Source: Hyaloscypha bicolor E
Taxonomy: Eukaryota; Ascomycota; Leotiomycetes; Helotiales; Hyaloscyphaceae
Reading direction: 5' to 3'
Assembly: GCF_002865645.1 (NCBI RefSeq)
Contig: NW_020194575.1
Coordinates: 1,365,247 to 1,429,246, forward strand
DNA length: 64,000 bases
Shown here: positions 41,088-52,322 of the stretch, in pieces
How positions within the stretch are numbered: position 1 is the first letter of the stretch
How the letters are laid out: each line of letters opens with the position of its first letter
Position numbers and translations under genes: made by a program
The notes under the pieces: generated by a model
Told to the model about the DNA's origin: nothing
Seen by the model: the letters and a program-made list of their open reading frames with translations, nothing else
Databases searched by the model: none

Positions 41088-41547
41088 TTTTATTAAAAAT
41101 AATAAAATTAGTTTATAAGATATTTATTAATAAAATAATTAATTGAATTATTAAATTATTAAATTATAATATTAAATTTAGTATAAAACTAATCTTTATT
41201 TCTTTTATAAGATTTAAGAAAAAAAAAATTTTTAAATAAAAAGCCCTAATAATATATATATATATATAATTAAAGAATTATAAACTTAAAATTTATAATA
41301 TAAGTAATAATATAATAGTAATATATAAGAGTTATTAATTTCTTTAATTAATACCTGAGGTTTATTATATATAATTTAATTATATATAATCTTATATATA
41401 TATTATAAATTTAAATTTAAATTCTAATTTTTTATAATATCTAAATAATAATATTAAAGATATAATTTATAATTATATTTATATTTATATATTTTTTTAT
41501 TTAAATTCTATTTTTATAATAATAATTAAATAAAAATTACTTATATT
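40107..41547. other. AT-rich spacer between Copia-1 and Copia-2
   Basis: RIP-like or anciently AT-rich DNA with no recognisable gene. It contains an ATT microsatellite and several long A/T runs. There may be older transposon debris at 40.2-40.8 kb. Confidence 0.45.
40999..41086. repeat. (TTA)n microsatellite
   Basis: About 29 uninterrupted TTA units. Confidence 0.9.
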
Positions 41548-41552
41548 AATAT
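41548..41552. repeat. Target-site duplication of Copia-2 (left copy, AATAT)
   Basis: AATAT directly before the 5' LTR and again at 49665-49669 after the 3' LTR. The pair shows that the two LTRs still belong to one insertion event. Confidence 0.75.
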
Positions 41553-41836
41553 TATTAGTATAGCTATAATTATTAATAGTTATATAATATAATTATATAA
41601 TATAAAAATAACTAAAGGTAATAGAATATAGGTAATAGATAATAATTATATAATCTTATATTATATAAATAACTCGATTAGTAGCTAGTTTTTATTAGGC
41701 TTAGTAAATTTAGGAATTATATATTAATATTATAATATTATAATTCTTATTTCTAAATATTAATAACTCTACTAATTTTATATAAATAGTATTTTATAAT
41801 TATATAATAGTATTATATATTTCTAGTAAACTAATA
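41553..41836 (+). repeat. Copia-2 5' LTR (heavily RIP-mutated)
   Basis: 284 bp, aligning without a gap to the 3' LTR at 49381-49664. By hand count there are about 78 differences. All but one are G:C in the 3' LTR and A:T here, with no transversion. This LTR is therefore the RIP product of a sequence nearly identical to the 3' LTR. Confidence 0.85.
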
Positions 41837-44800
41837 CTAATAAGTTTATATATATAAATTAGAGAATAGAATCTTTTAAACTAAAAAAATATCTAGTAAC
41901 CTATAGTAAAATTAAACTAATTTATATTAAAGAGAGAAATTATCTATTAATTTTATAAAGTATCTAGTAACCTAAAAAAGAAAATAGCTAGCTTTTATTA
42001 AAAGCTAATAACTATTTTATTAAAAGAAGGAATTATTTATTAATTTTATAAAAAAGTATCTAGTAATCTAAAAAAAAAAAACTCTAGTTCTTACTAATTA
42101 ATAAATAATTAGCTATTTAATTAATTATTTATTTAACTATTTATTATTCTTTAAAACTAACTTCTTTTAGTTCTAAAACTACTTTCTTAGAAACTATTTT
42201 TTTTATTTATATAATACCCGAATTTACGAAATTCTCTTTCCGGAATATATACTTTATATATGCCCTTAAAGCTCTTTAAAGCTTTAAATTCTCCCGGAAT
42301 TATAATATTTTACTTCCTAAATTTCTTATTATAAATAAAAATTTTAAAAGCGAAATATTTATTTTAATATCCTTATTAGGTATTTAAATATCTAAATATC
42401 TAGATATCTAGCTATTTTTATTACTAAATTTTTTTTATAAATTTATTATAAATTATCTTGTTTTTAAACTTCTTTTATTATAAATTATATATATATTAGA
42501 AAGGGCTTAGCCCTAAAAGTTTAATATAGCGGAATTATAAGATAAATATATATAAATAAAAAAAATAGAAAGATAATATTAATCTAATTATTTATAATAA
42601 TAAGAAAGTTCTAGACTATTTTAATATTAGACTATTCTAATATAAAATAGAGAAACTAACTAATAATAATTTCTGGAAATTATTTAAAAATAATTTTAGT
42701 AATTTTAATCTTGAAATATTTAATTAAATAAATTAATATAAACTATATTAATTATAAGCTATTTTATAATATAATAGTATTTATATTAAATATAATAATA
42801 AAAGACTTTTTATTATATAATTCTTAGCTAATACTATTTAGGAAAAAGAATAATATATTTGAATTATAGCTAATATTATTATTACTAAATTAGACCTTAA
42901 TATAGGTTCTATTATTTTATTATATATATTTCTTAATAATATTATAAGAAATTAATATATTAAATTAATTATTATTTATATTTCTTTATTATTTATAATT
43001 ATTTCTACTAGTATTAGACTATAAAAAGCTAGTAATAATAGATTTCTATTACCTTTATTACTTTTAAATAATTCTTTAAATAGCTTTTTTATTATAAAAT
43101 TAATTAGAGAAATAATAAAAATATATACTAAAATATAAAAATATAATAGAACTAATAGCAGTTTTAACTAAAAACTTGCTATTTTCTTTAATATTTACTA
43201 ATATATAAAGCTTTTATTAAAAATACTAGTAAGAGCTTTTTCTATTATATTAAAAGAACTAATATAAAATTATTTTTATAATAATTAGTTCTTTTAATAT
43301 ATATATATATAAAAAGGCCTATATAAATATTTATAGCTTTTTTAAAGGCTCTAGTTTTTAATATTAAAACTTAAATAAGTAAAATACTATTATTATAGTA
43401 ACTATAATAGCTTAATATTTAAAAAAAAAACAATATTTGAACTTATCTAATTATTAATTAATAACTTATATAAATTATAATATAAACTAGTATCTGTTTT
43501 ATAAAATACCGAATTCCTATATAATAAGATTATTACTTTTTATTAAAATATACTAATATACTAATATATAGTCTCGGATTCTTTGTCTAATCTCGATTAA
43601 TTTATTAATAAGCTCTAATTATCTATTACTATTTATAAGAAAAAGTAATAAATTAATATTAATTTACTAATTAATAATACTATTTAAGAAAATAACTAAA
43701 TAATTATTTATTCGGAACTTATTAATATAATTCTAGTTATAATTATAGCCCCCGAAATAGCTATTTAAATAATTATAAGTCCTATAATTATAATAACTAT
43801 TCAAATAAGTTATATTTTATATATAGAAAACCCGAATACTATTTTAGAAATATATATTAGAGAAATAAAAAATTAAAAAAAACTTAATTCAGAACCTGAA
43901 ACCTTTATTAATTTAAGACTTTAAACTTCTATTAATTTAATAAAAAGTTTAGTAATAGCTATTTATAACTAGTAATTAAATTTTTAAAAAATATTATAAA
44001 AGTAATAAGAATAATAATAGAAAGAATTATTTAGATAGTATTTTTAAGGCTCTTTTAATATTAATAAATAAAATAGAGAATTAGTATTTAAATTCCTATT
44101 TTATTTTAGTTAAAAGCCTTTTAGCTACTTCTATTATACTAATAATTATAGCTAATACTTTTATAAATAACCTTAATCCCCTTTTTCTTATATACTAATT
44201 AATAAATAAAAACTATATCTTGAAATCTAATAAATTATTAATAAAACTAGTAATAGAAAATACCTAAATCTTTATAGTAAATAATATTTCCAGATATAAT
44301 ACTTATTACTTTTATAGAATTATAATTAATATTAGAGCCTTTAGATTCTTAATTACTAGTTCCGATTAACTTCAAGCTTTATAGTAAACTAATAATAGTA
44401 TTAAATTTAATAAAACTACTAAATATTAAATTAATATCTAGTTTAGTATTAGATCTATATTTTCTATTAGATTTATAATAATAAAAATACTAATTAAGTA
44501 AATATAATTTTATATTATATTTATAAAAACTTTATTTTTATTTAGATTAGCTAATATAAATAAGCTAAAAGTCTATTTTAATAATTTTACTAACTATTTT
44601 ATTACTTTTACTAAATATTATATACTTATAATATAATATTTTAAATACTATATTATAAAGCTTTATTTCCGAATTCTTTATTTATAATTCCTGTTTTTTT
44701 ATAAATATTAATATAGAAGTCTTTAAATACTTTATAAAATACTATAAATAATATTAGAAATTTGAATAATTATTAAAATAATTCAAGTTTAACCTAAAGA

Positions 44801-45653
44801 ATAATATTAGCTTTAACTATTTTATTATTATTAATATTTTCTATATTTCTAGTAAGCCTATATTCTATATTATTAATAAAGATATCCGATATTAAGCCGG
44901 CTAATAGCTATAAAATATTAGTATCTTATATATTTAAGATATTTTAAAAAGTATTAGATTAATATTTATTTAGGCTCTTCTAATTAAATTATAGCAGATA
45001 CTAAAAAGTAGTTTACTAATAAGAAGTTTACTTAATTTATAAATACTATAGATATTAAAATTAAAATTATTTCTATAAAAGCTTATAATTCTATTAGAAT
45101 TATAGAATATTACTATAATCCGATTTAATATATTTATTTTATTATTATAGCTAAAATTAATAGAATTAATAAAAATATTATATTTTAAATAGCTTTTAAG
45201 GCTATTAATAATTCTATAAAACCTAATAGTATTATTTTAATTCTTTTGGTTTATAGTACTTTATTTTAAATAACTAAATATAATATTCTATTATTAATTA
45301 TATTATAATAATTAGTAGTATTTAAGAAAATAATAATAGAAATTTAGAAGCTTTAAACTAAATATTAAATTGCAAATATTTTAAATACTCGAAATAGTTC
45401 TAATATTACTAATATTTATAAACTTTTCCTAAATTCAAATATTTTTATATAATATAAAAAAAATACTAGTTAATCTAGTAATTAAAATAAGTTATATAAG
45501 CTTATAATAATAAATAGAAAATCTTATATACTAGCTTTACTATATAATAATATTACCTTTTATTTAATTTCTATAAAGCTCTTTTATATAAGGGATATTA
45601 AAGTTATTACTAATAATTCTAAACCTGAATCTATTTCTAAATTCTATAATAAA
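41837..45653 (+). mobile_element. Copia-2, left part (RIP-mutated)
   Basis: The second copy of the Copia family. It follows Copia-1's leader, gag and first part of pol without the gypsy B insertion, so its sequence near 45.2 kb shows the empty target site. It is more A/T-converted than Copia-1. The last five bases (ATAAA, 45649-45653) are the target duplication of the gag-only element, which interrupts the pol frame here. Confidence 0.75.
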
Positions 45654-45899
45654 TATAACGGCAGGAATAAAGCAATGGAACGATGCTCAAAGATTAATAA
45701 TTTCCAATGTCCTACAGAATCTAAAGCTAAGGAGAGAAGGAGTAAGGTGTGGCAGTGGATAAGTAGGTATAGCCAAGACCACTGAAACACCGAGCTTTGG
45801 AAGCGAGCTTGGTTTGAACCATAGCTTGGAACCTTAGCTGAAACCAACCCCTTTAGCTGAAACTATGTCTGTATTAACCATATAACACTAGCCGTTACA
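45654..45899 (-). repeat. LTR of the gag-only element (left; 3' LTR)
   Basis: 246 bp, starting TATAACGGC (TGTAACGGC with one G-to-A change) and ending GCCGTTACA. It is nearly identical to 47302-47547, with the differences almost all transitions. Confidence 0.85.
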
Positions 45900-46048
45900 T
45901 TACCCCCCCCTCCAAAAAAGCTCGACCCCGAGTACCAGGATATCAAGAGAGTACAGAAGAACAAAGGAAAGGCTAAAGCGAGTATAATAAATCGACAGAA
46001 TAAAGGAAAAGGACCCTATTTCCAATCGCCAGCCGCAAAATCAGCCCT

Positions 46049-47092
46049 CTATATACGGTTAAAAGCCGGATCCAAGGTTGGCCCTCCTCCAGAATCGCCA
46101 GAATCGCTAGAATCATTATAATGGTCAATTGCGGCAGTCGTAACCCATTTGCAACCAGAACCAGAGGAAGCAGTACTTACAGGAGCCAAGCTATAATTCT
46201 TAATAAAGTAATCCTGGGAGCCGTATCTGATACATCTGCCGGTTTGACGATAATACTGGCAGAGCTCCTTTGAGGTGGAACGAGCTGGCATAGCTAGTAA
46301 GATTGGCTCAGAGAATAACGTAAGGGCACTAATTGCCGGTGTAACGACGTTAATTGTCAGTTCGCTAACGTCTATAGGGTCACTGGCAATTCTGGGAGCA
46401 GTAACGTACGGCGGAGCGGCTGTTTTTGACGAGAGCTGCTAAACCGTACGCAGGAAATCGGCGTAAACCCTGGGTAGAACAAGCTGCTGAGCCAGACGAG
46501 AGCGAATTGCGGAATTGAGGCCATTGCGAAAGCTGGAAATTTTATTGACATCTGGCTAGCTTTGGCCATTTGCTTCGTACAGGGTTCGTTCAAACTTGGC
46601 AATATAGGCAGGAAGGGAATCGTTGCCTTGGCGGAGGGCATGGAGCTTGTCTTCAGCCTCCGATTGCTTGTTTGGATTGTCGTATACCCGTGAAAGCTGA
46701 TCCAGGATCGTTTGGTAGTCCCACAATTGAGTATACTCTGTATAGGAGAGCTGTAGCAGAACCATTAATTGGACAGAAGACTCCAGATTGAGGTAAACGT
46801 AGTAAAACTGGGCAGTAGAGTCCCCAATTGCCGATCCATCGACAGAGAGCTTGGCCTTGATTAACGGGAGCCAGGTATCGAATCTGTACGTACTTCCAGC
46901 GAACTTCTCAGGGTCAGGGAGCTTCGACTTTTGACTGGATTTCGCCGTAGAGGCAGTTAACTGGGCTTGGGTACTAGCGAGGGCAGCTCGCAAGGTAGTG
47001 ATTTCAGCCCGTAAACCATCGAACTCGCATTGAACTTGCGTTTGGAAGGTATCCATTCTCAAGGGAGTATCGGTAAAGAGGTAAAAAATCAA
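46049..47092 (-). pseudogene. Gag of the gag-only element, two nonsense mutations
   Basis: A single frame of about 347 codons; Met at 47056 (MDTFQTQVQ) is an alternative start. The N-terminus has a coiled-coil-like stretch (DGLRAEITTLRAALASTQAQ), followed by the linker SKLPDPEKFAGS and a capsid-like helical domain (WLPLIKAKL..., LHALRQGNDSLPAYIAKFER), typical of fungal Ty3/gypsy Gag. Two in-frame TAG codons (46556-46558 and 46439-46441) each fit a CAG. The C-terminal knuckle (46193-46234) reads C-X2-Y-X4-Y-X4-Y, a CCHC motif with three ligands turned into Tyr. The frame ends at a TAG at 46049. The function would be virus-like particle formation; this copy is inactive. Confidence 0.8.
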
Positions 47093-47301
47093 TAAGGTAG
47101 TAAGCCAGGGGCTCTAATAAATAATAAGGGGTTAAGCTGGCCAAAATCGAGCTTTTTGATACCTCGTAGGTAGAACTGTAGACAGCGCCACGTAATAATG
47201 ACAATAATAATAAGGGGGCTCCGCATGAAAGCGGGCTAGTGGACAGGAGTCCCAATAATAATGACAATAACTACCGTCCGAAAGGTAGGAGCTTTAGATC
47301 A

Positions 47302-47547
47302 TGTAACGGCAGGAACAAAGCAATAGAACGATACTCAAAGATTAATGATTTCCAATATCCTATAGAATCTAAAGCTAAGGAGAGAAGGAGTGAGGTGTGG
47401 CAGTGGATAAGTAGGTATGGCCAAGACCACTGAAACGCCGAGCTTTGGAAGCGAGCTTGGTTTGAATCATAGCTTGGAACCTTAGCTAAAACCAACCCCT
47501 TTAGCTGAAACTACGTCTGTATTAACCATGTAATACTAGCCGTTATA
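47302..47547 (-). repeat. LTR of the gag-only element (right; 5' LTR)
   Basis: 246 bp, TGTAACGGC to GCCGTTATA, followed by ATAAA. In element orientation the bases after it (TGATCTAAAGCTCC) do not begin with TGG, so there is no canonical tRNA 3'-end primer site. Confidence 0.85.
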
Positions 47548-49380
47548 ATAAAGCCAAAAATAATACAAGTAGAATTCTTTCTATTATTCCTGCTATTTTA
47601 TTAAAATATAATAGAAAATACTCTTATAAGAACCCTAATATTATAGTATTTCTATAGAATAATAATTTATATAAGAATTCCTATTAAGTTAAAATTACTA
47701 GCCTTTTAGAAAAGAATATATTTGAGATTACTTCCAGATTTTAAGTATTAGAAAAAATTTTAATTTTTAATTTTTAATTTATTAATAAAATTAAAAATAA
47801 GAATATAGAAAGAGAACTTAAGAAATCGAGACTAGTTTTTTAAGCTTATAATAATAGTAAAAAATATATAATATTAATATAATTACTAATTATCTAATAT
47901 ATTAGCTAAAGAGCTATTCTCTATATTATTATTATAATTATAGGAACTATAAAGTTATATTTATAAAATATATTATAAGTTTATATATCTAACTAATAAC
48001 CTTATTTAATTATAATTTCTATATTAACTTATTTTATAGGCTTATTAAATAGCTAAATCTAAATAATAATTCGGTTCTAAAAGTTATAAAACTATTATAT
48101 AATATACTAGAAGCTAGAAATTATTAGTTTAAGACTTATTATTCCTATTATATTAATAAGCTCTTTATAAAATAGTTAACTTATAGCTCTTGCCTTCTTT
48201 ATAATAAGTAACTATTCGGAATTATTAGCCTTTAAACTAATAATACCTTATTTATTAGAAATAACAATTTTATAAAGATAAAGTAACTAAAGCTTTATAA
48301 GACTAAATTCTTGACTAAGAAATATAAATGCTTTACTTTTAATTATAATTTCAAATTTAATAGAAGTATTATTTATACGGAAATTACTAGAATTATCTTT
48401 ATATAGGAATACTAGTATAAAAACCTCTGAACTATATTAATTAAGAATATTACTATTATAAGTAATAAGGGCATTATATATTAAGATCTCTTTATTAAGA
48501 ATTAATATATTATATTAATCTATTAACTAGAAGTTTTATATAATTTATTAATTACTATTTAAGCTATTAAATCTTTGGAAACTAATATTAAAATACTTAA
48601 TAAGTATATTTAATAGTAAATTAAAAATACTACTAGAGAATTAAGATTTATAAAGCTAGTAAAGAAGTTCTTATATTTAATTATTTTTATAAATATTTTA
48701 TTTATAAATAATTAAGATCTCTTTTCCTAAATCGGATACATTTTAGTTCTAGTAAATAAAACTAGATATACTAATATTATCTACTAGTTCTCTACTAAAT
48801 ATAAGAGAGTTACTAGAAGTATTCTAGTTTTAGAACTATATAGTATAACTTATAGTTTTAATATAAGTATTTCTATTAAATTAATAATTAATAAAGTATT
48901 AGAAATAGAACTTCTATTAGTTATTTATCTGAATTCGAAGTTATTATATAAATGCCTTATTAAATTAGATACTACTTGAAAGAAATACCTAATAATTAAT
49001 ATAATATACCTCTATTAGATATATAAATAATAAGAGATTATAGAAGTCAAATGAATTAAGAGAGAATTAAATTCTACTCATTCTATAATAAAATTAAAGT
49101 TATTAAATGCCCTCAAGTAACTAATTAATATAAATATAATATAATTAGATATAGAGAAATGAGTCGAATGCAAATAGGACAGGAAATAGATATATGGGAT
49201 AGAGAGAAATAGGTATATAGGATAGAAGAATATTATAGAAAGGGAAGTTATATATAACTAAAACCTCAAAAATAATATAGATATATAGAATGTTTGGGAA
49301 GTCTGGTACTAGGCCAGATTAGGAAATTAGTATATAATCGGAAGAGAATACTATTTTTCGCGTTTTTAGAGAGGTTTCAG
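47548..49380 (+). mobile_element. Copia-2, right part: pol with RT and RNase H (RIP-mutated)
   Basis: Resumes the Copia pol frame after the gag-only element and matches Copia-1 38.0-39.79 kb in order. RT/RNase H words are again readable through stops. The density of RIP changes falls towards the right: from about 49.27 kb, words such as GGGAAGTCTGGTACTAGGCC and TTTTTCGCG survive. Confidence 0.75.
49247..49258. repeat. Collapsed palindrome in Copia-2
   Basis: Only GTTATATATAAC remains, exactly the outer arms of the 36-bp palindrome found at the same place in Copia-1. The 24-base core is missing. Confidence 0.6.
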
Positions 49381-49664
49381 TATTGGTATAGCTATGATTG
49401 TTAATAGTCATGTAATGCAGTCATGTAACGTGAAGGTAACCAGAGGCAATAGGACATGGGCAACGGGTAATGATTATGTGGCCTTGCGTTATATGGGTGA
49501 CTCGACCGGTAGCTAGTCCCCATTAGGCTTAGTAGATTTAGGGATCATATATTAATACCACGATACTGCAATCCTTACTTCTGAATATTAACAACTTTAC
49601 TAACTTTACGCAAATAGCATTCCACGATTACGTAATGGTACTATGCATTCCTGGTAAACCGACA
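49381..49664 (+). repeat. Copia-2 3' LTR (almost unmutated)
   Basis: 284 bp, starting TATTGGTATAGC and ending ACCGACA, followed by the AATAT duplicate. It retains CpG, CpA and TpG throughout, unlike its 5' partner. It probably approximates the active family's LTR, which ideally would begin TGTCGG to match CCGACA. Confidence 0.85.
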
Positions 49665-49725
49665 AATATATTACTAATAAAATTATTTATAATTTATAAG
49701 TAATTTTTATTTATTTAATATTAAT

Positions 49726-49845
<120 letters not shown>

Positions 49846-49893
49846 TAATAAAGAAAACTATTTCATTTTTAAGTTTATTTTAAAAAATTATAT

Positions 49894-50142
49894 TATTTCT
49901 TATTTCTTATTTCTTATTTCTTATTTCTTATTTCTTATTTCTTATTTCTTATTTCTTATTTCTTATTTCTTATTTCTTATTTCTTATTTCTTATTTCTTA
50001 TTTCTTATTTCTTATTTCTTATTTCTTATTTCTTATTTCTTATTTCTTATTTCTTATTTCTTATTTCTTATTTCTTATTTCTTATTTCTTATTTCTTATT
50101 TCTTATTTCTTATTTCTTATTTCTTATTTCTTATTTCTTATC
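49894..50142. repeat. 7-bp tandem array (TTATTTC)n
   Basis: About 35 near-perfect copies of a pyrimidine/A heptamer, ending 15-20 bp before GC-balanced DNA begins. One strand is free of G and the other free of C. It is not the fungal telomere repeat TTAGGG. It sits exactly at the edge of the isochore. Confidence 0.95.
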
Positions 50143-50358
50143 TTTTATATAGTCATCTTTTGCAACTATTAGCACTTGAGCGTGCCTCAACACCTGCCTC
50201 AACTCTTGACCGCGCAGTTCTGGGAGGGTCCAACTTCAAGGCCAACTTTTTCCATCTCCTTCATACTTTTCTGTCAAGGACTCCGTCTCTATCACAGTCC
50301 AATCTCCGCTTCCACTTCCCGCTCTTATTCCTTCTCGTTCCGTGCCTCATCTGCAACC

Positions 50359-52135
50359 ATGGCTTCATCTCAAGGCATAATCGACCTTACCAATGACCCA
50401 GACAATGGCAAAGACGACGTTCTCCTCTCGATTTACGACGTTCTCTCTGAAGTAAACAGCGTCTTCTCCGCCACCGCCGGCCCGAAGTCAAATTTCAATG
50501 ATGTGGCTGAGCTGAAAAAAAGCACTCATCAGACTACTCAACTACATTTACTCCATGAAGGATGGAGATGCAGCTTGCGTTTCTGCCCCGATATCTCCTG
50601 CTGCTCTACGATTCGATCAGGCGAGAATGCTGGAAGAGGTGGAGGAGGATGTTACTAGTATGAGAGGATACTTGCGAGGCTTAGATAAGAGTTATCATGT
50701 AAGTATACCCGTTTATTTGATCTCTATTTTTGATTATTCCACAACTCCTAGGACATTCGATTCTTCTCCTGTGCCAATGTACAGCAATGGTTGGAACAAC
50801 AAGGATGTATGGTAGTGCTGACGGTGATGGTAGAGGTCCAATATGTCCGCAGCTTACGAAATTGAGTCAAGGACGTCTTGAAAGCTGCCGCTATTACTAA
50901 GTCCAAAGCATCGTCCCCTCAATCGGCCATGCCCAACAAGGGCAGTGGGACTTGCACGAAACATAGCACCAAGAAGAGACTACTCCTCTTCCGCAACAGT
51001 CCCTATCGAGTTCCGTATCGACCGCCACCATGGAACACCAAACCCAAGTCCAAATTCATGTTCTTTAACGACGACGAGGAGAGATACTATTACGAAGGAA
51101 TCCCGGTCCCTGGCGCTGACGTGGTTCCACTGACGAACGAGCAACGTGCCCTGGTGAAGTACCTTCACGGACTTGGAGGATCAAGAACCTCTGTCTCGGA
51201 AGTCCGGTAACTTGAAGTCGAGAATACGCATACTGCAATCATCTCAGTCCCTGAGCCCAAGACTGGCGATAACAACAAACCGAACGTGCGGAAGATTGCT
51301 CCCATGAAGAAACTAGTCTCCAGGAAGGCGTGAGGCCCCACCCTCCTTACTACGCTAGCACGACCAATTCTGAACGAGTCCAGCGTCTGCGGAAGGGAGA
51401 CAAAAAGATGCGTGTGAGGGAAGATGTCCGGTTCCCCGACGTTCCCCTACTCTCCCATTATCCTCGTAGCGCTCTCGATACCCAGCAGAGCTATGTCTAC
51501 ATCCTGGACGTGCCTGAACAGTCATCTGCCCCTTTGAAGGAGCAGACGGCAGTGAGGTTATACTGTGCTGAGAAAGTTGTTGATCGAGAAATCGATGCTT
51601 TTCAAGGGTGTTCTAGAAGACAAGCGGAGTGGAAAACTGGATGATCCGAATGATGAGATTGTTTATGATCCTTTCGTGACGTAGAAACGGAAGGCAGTGA
51701 AGCTTCTGTACAATGATAAGATTGTGTAAGTTGATTTTGCCTTTAAATGTTCGGAAAAAATTCGGACATTCGAGCTAATTGGAATTTTCATCAGGTACTT
51801 GCAAAGATTGCTGCAGCATCTGGCTGAACAAGGCAACGCAGTTGCAGCCAACGCACTTACATGGCCAGTACTGAAACCTTGGGTAGCCTTGCAAACCTGG
51901 TTCTGCTACACATAATAGAAGAGGAGGCGTGCATTAAGATGTCAGACAGTCAGACTGGTGGCATGATAAGCAAAGAGCCATCAGACTTGCACCGCTTCTG
52001 AGGACAGGGGAGAAGTACTTGGACGATTTGAAGAAGTTTGAGGTCACGCCAGCGAAATTCCCCGATGATGAGGCACACGAGAGGGAGGTCCGAAGGTATA
52101 GACGGGGACATCTGTATAAGAAAATAGGAAGATAG
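50359..52135 (+). pseudogene. Broken gene of unknown function next to the isochore
   Basis: A plus-strand coding trail begins at ATG 50359 (MASSQGIIDLTND, good start context). The frame is lost at a run of seven A (50515-50521); with one A fewer it continues ALIRLLNYIYSMKDGD. Introns with good signals lie at 50699-50751 and 51726-51794. After the first intron come in-frame stops TGA 50863-50865, TAA 51208-51210 and TAG 51682-51684, which would be Arg or Gln codons before a C-to-T change. Frame shifts also occur near 51330 and 51600. The last readable piece (RAIRLAPLLRTGEKYLDD) ends at 52135. I recognise no domain. It is probably a decaying gene; sequencing errors could explain the A7 shift but not all the breaks. 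Confidence 0.6.
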
Positions 52136-52322
52136 AATCGGATGCTGGAAGAAAACGGCCTTATTTCAATACATAAGACCCAGCAGAGCTCGCACTAGTC
52201 TACAGCCTCGGACCAGCCAGTCAGCCTCGCAAGAAGGCTGTCTATTTATTTACACCGTCGCGCTTTCCACAACTCAAATTCCTTCAACACATGCTATGAA
52301 GTCACGTACTTCAACGCGCAAC

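Larger units (their letters stand above)
45654..47547 (-). mobile_element. Gag-only LTR retrotransposon nested in Copia-2
   Basis: 1894-bp element in minus orientation with 246-bp LTRs on both sides and an ATAAA duplication (45649-45653 and 47548-47552). The LTR ends are TGTAACGGC...GCCGTTACA. In element orientation the order is 5' LTR (right), gag, a G-rich polypurine tract (GGAGGGGGGGG, next to 45900-45911), 3' LTR (left). No protease, RT, RNase H or integrase is present in the 1.4-kb interior. It is GC-balanced and only lightly RIP-mutated, in contrast with the surrounding Copia. It resembles the non-autonomous 'TR-GAG' class known from plants, and would need enzymes from another element. 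Confidence 0.85.

Noticed and set aside
45644..45847. Minus-strand frame inside the left LTR of the gag-only element, with a twin at 47271-47495
   Set aside because: Same sequence read in both LTRs; LTRs are not expected to encode a protein here and there is no other support.
1..49664. tRNA or rRNA genes in the AT-rich block
   Set aside because: I looked for conserved tRNA box words and rRNA words and saw none I could support; no structural search was possible.
49894..50142. Heptamer array as telomeric repeat
   Set aside because: The unit is TTATTTC, not TTAGGG-like, and genes follow on the far side.
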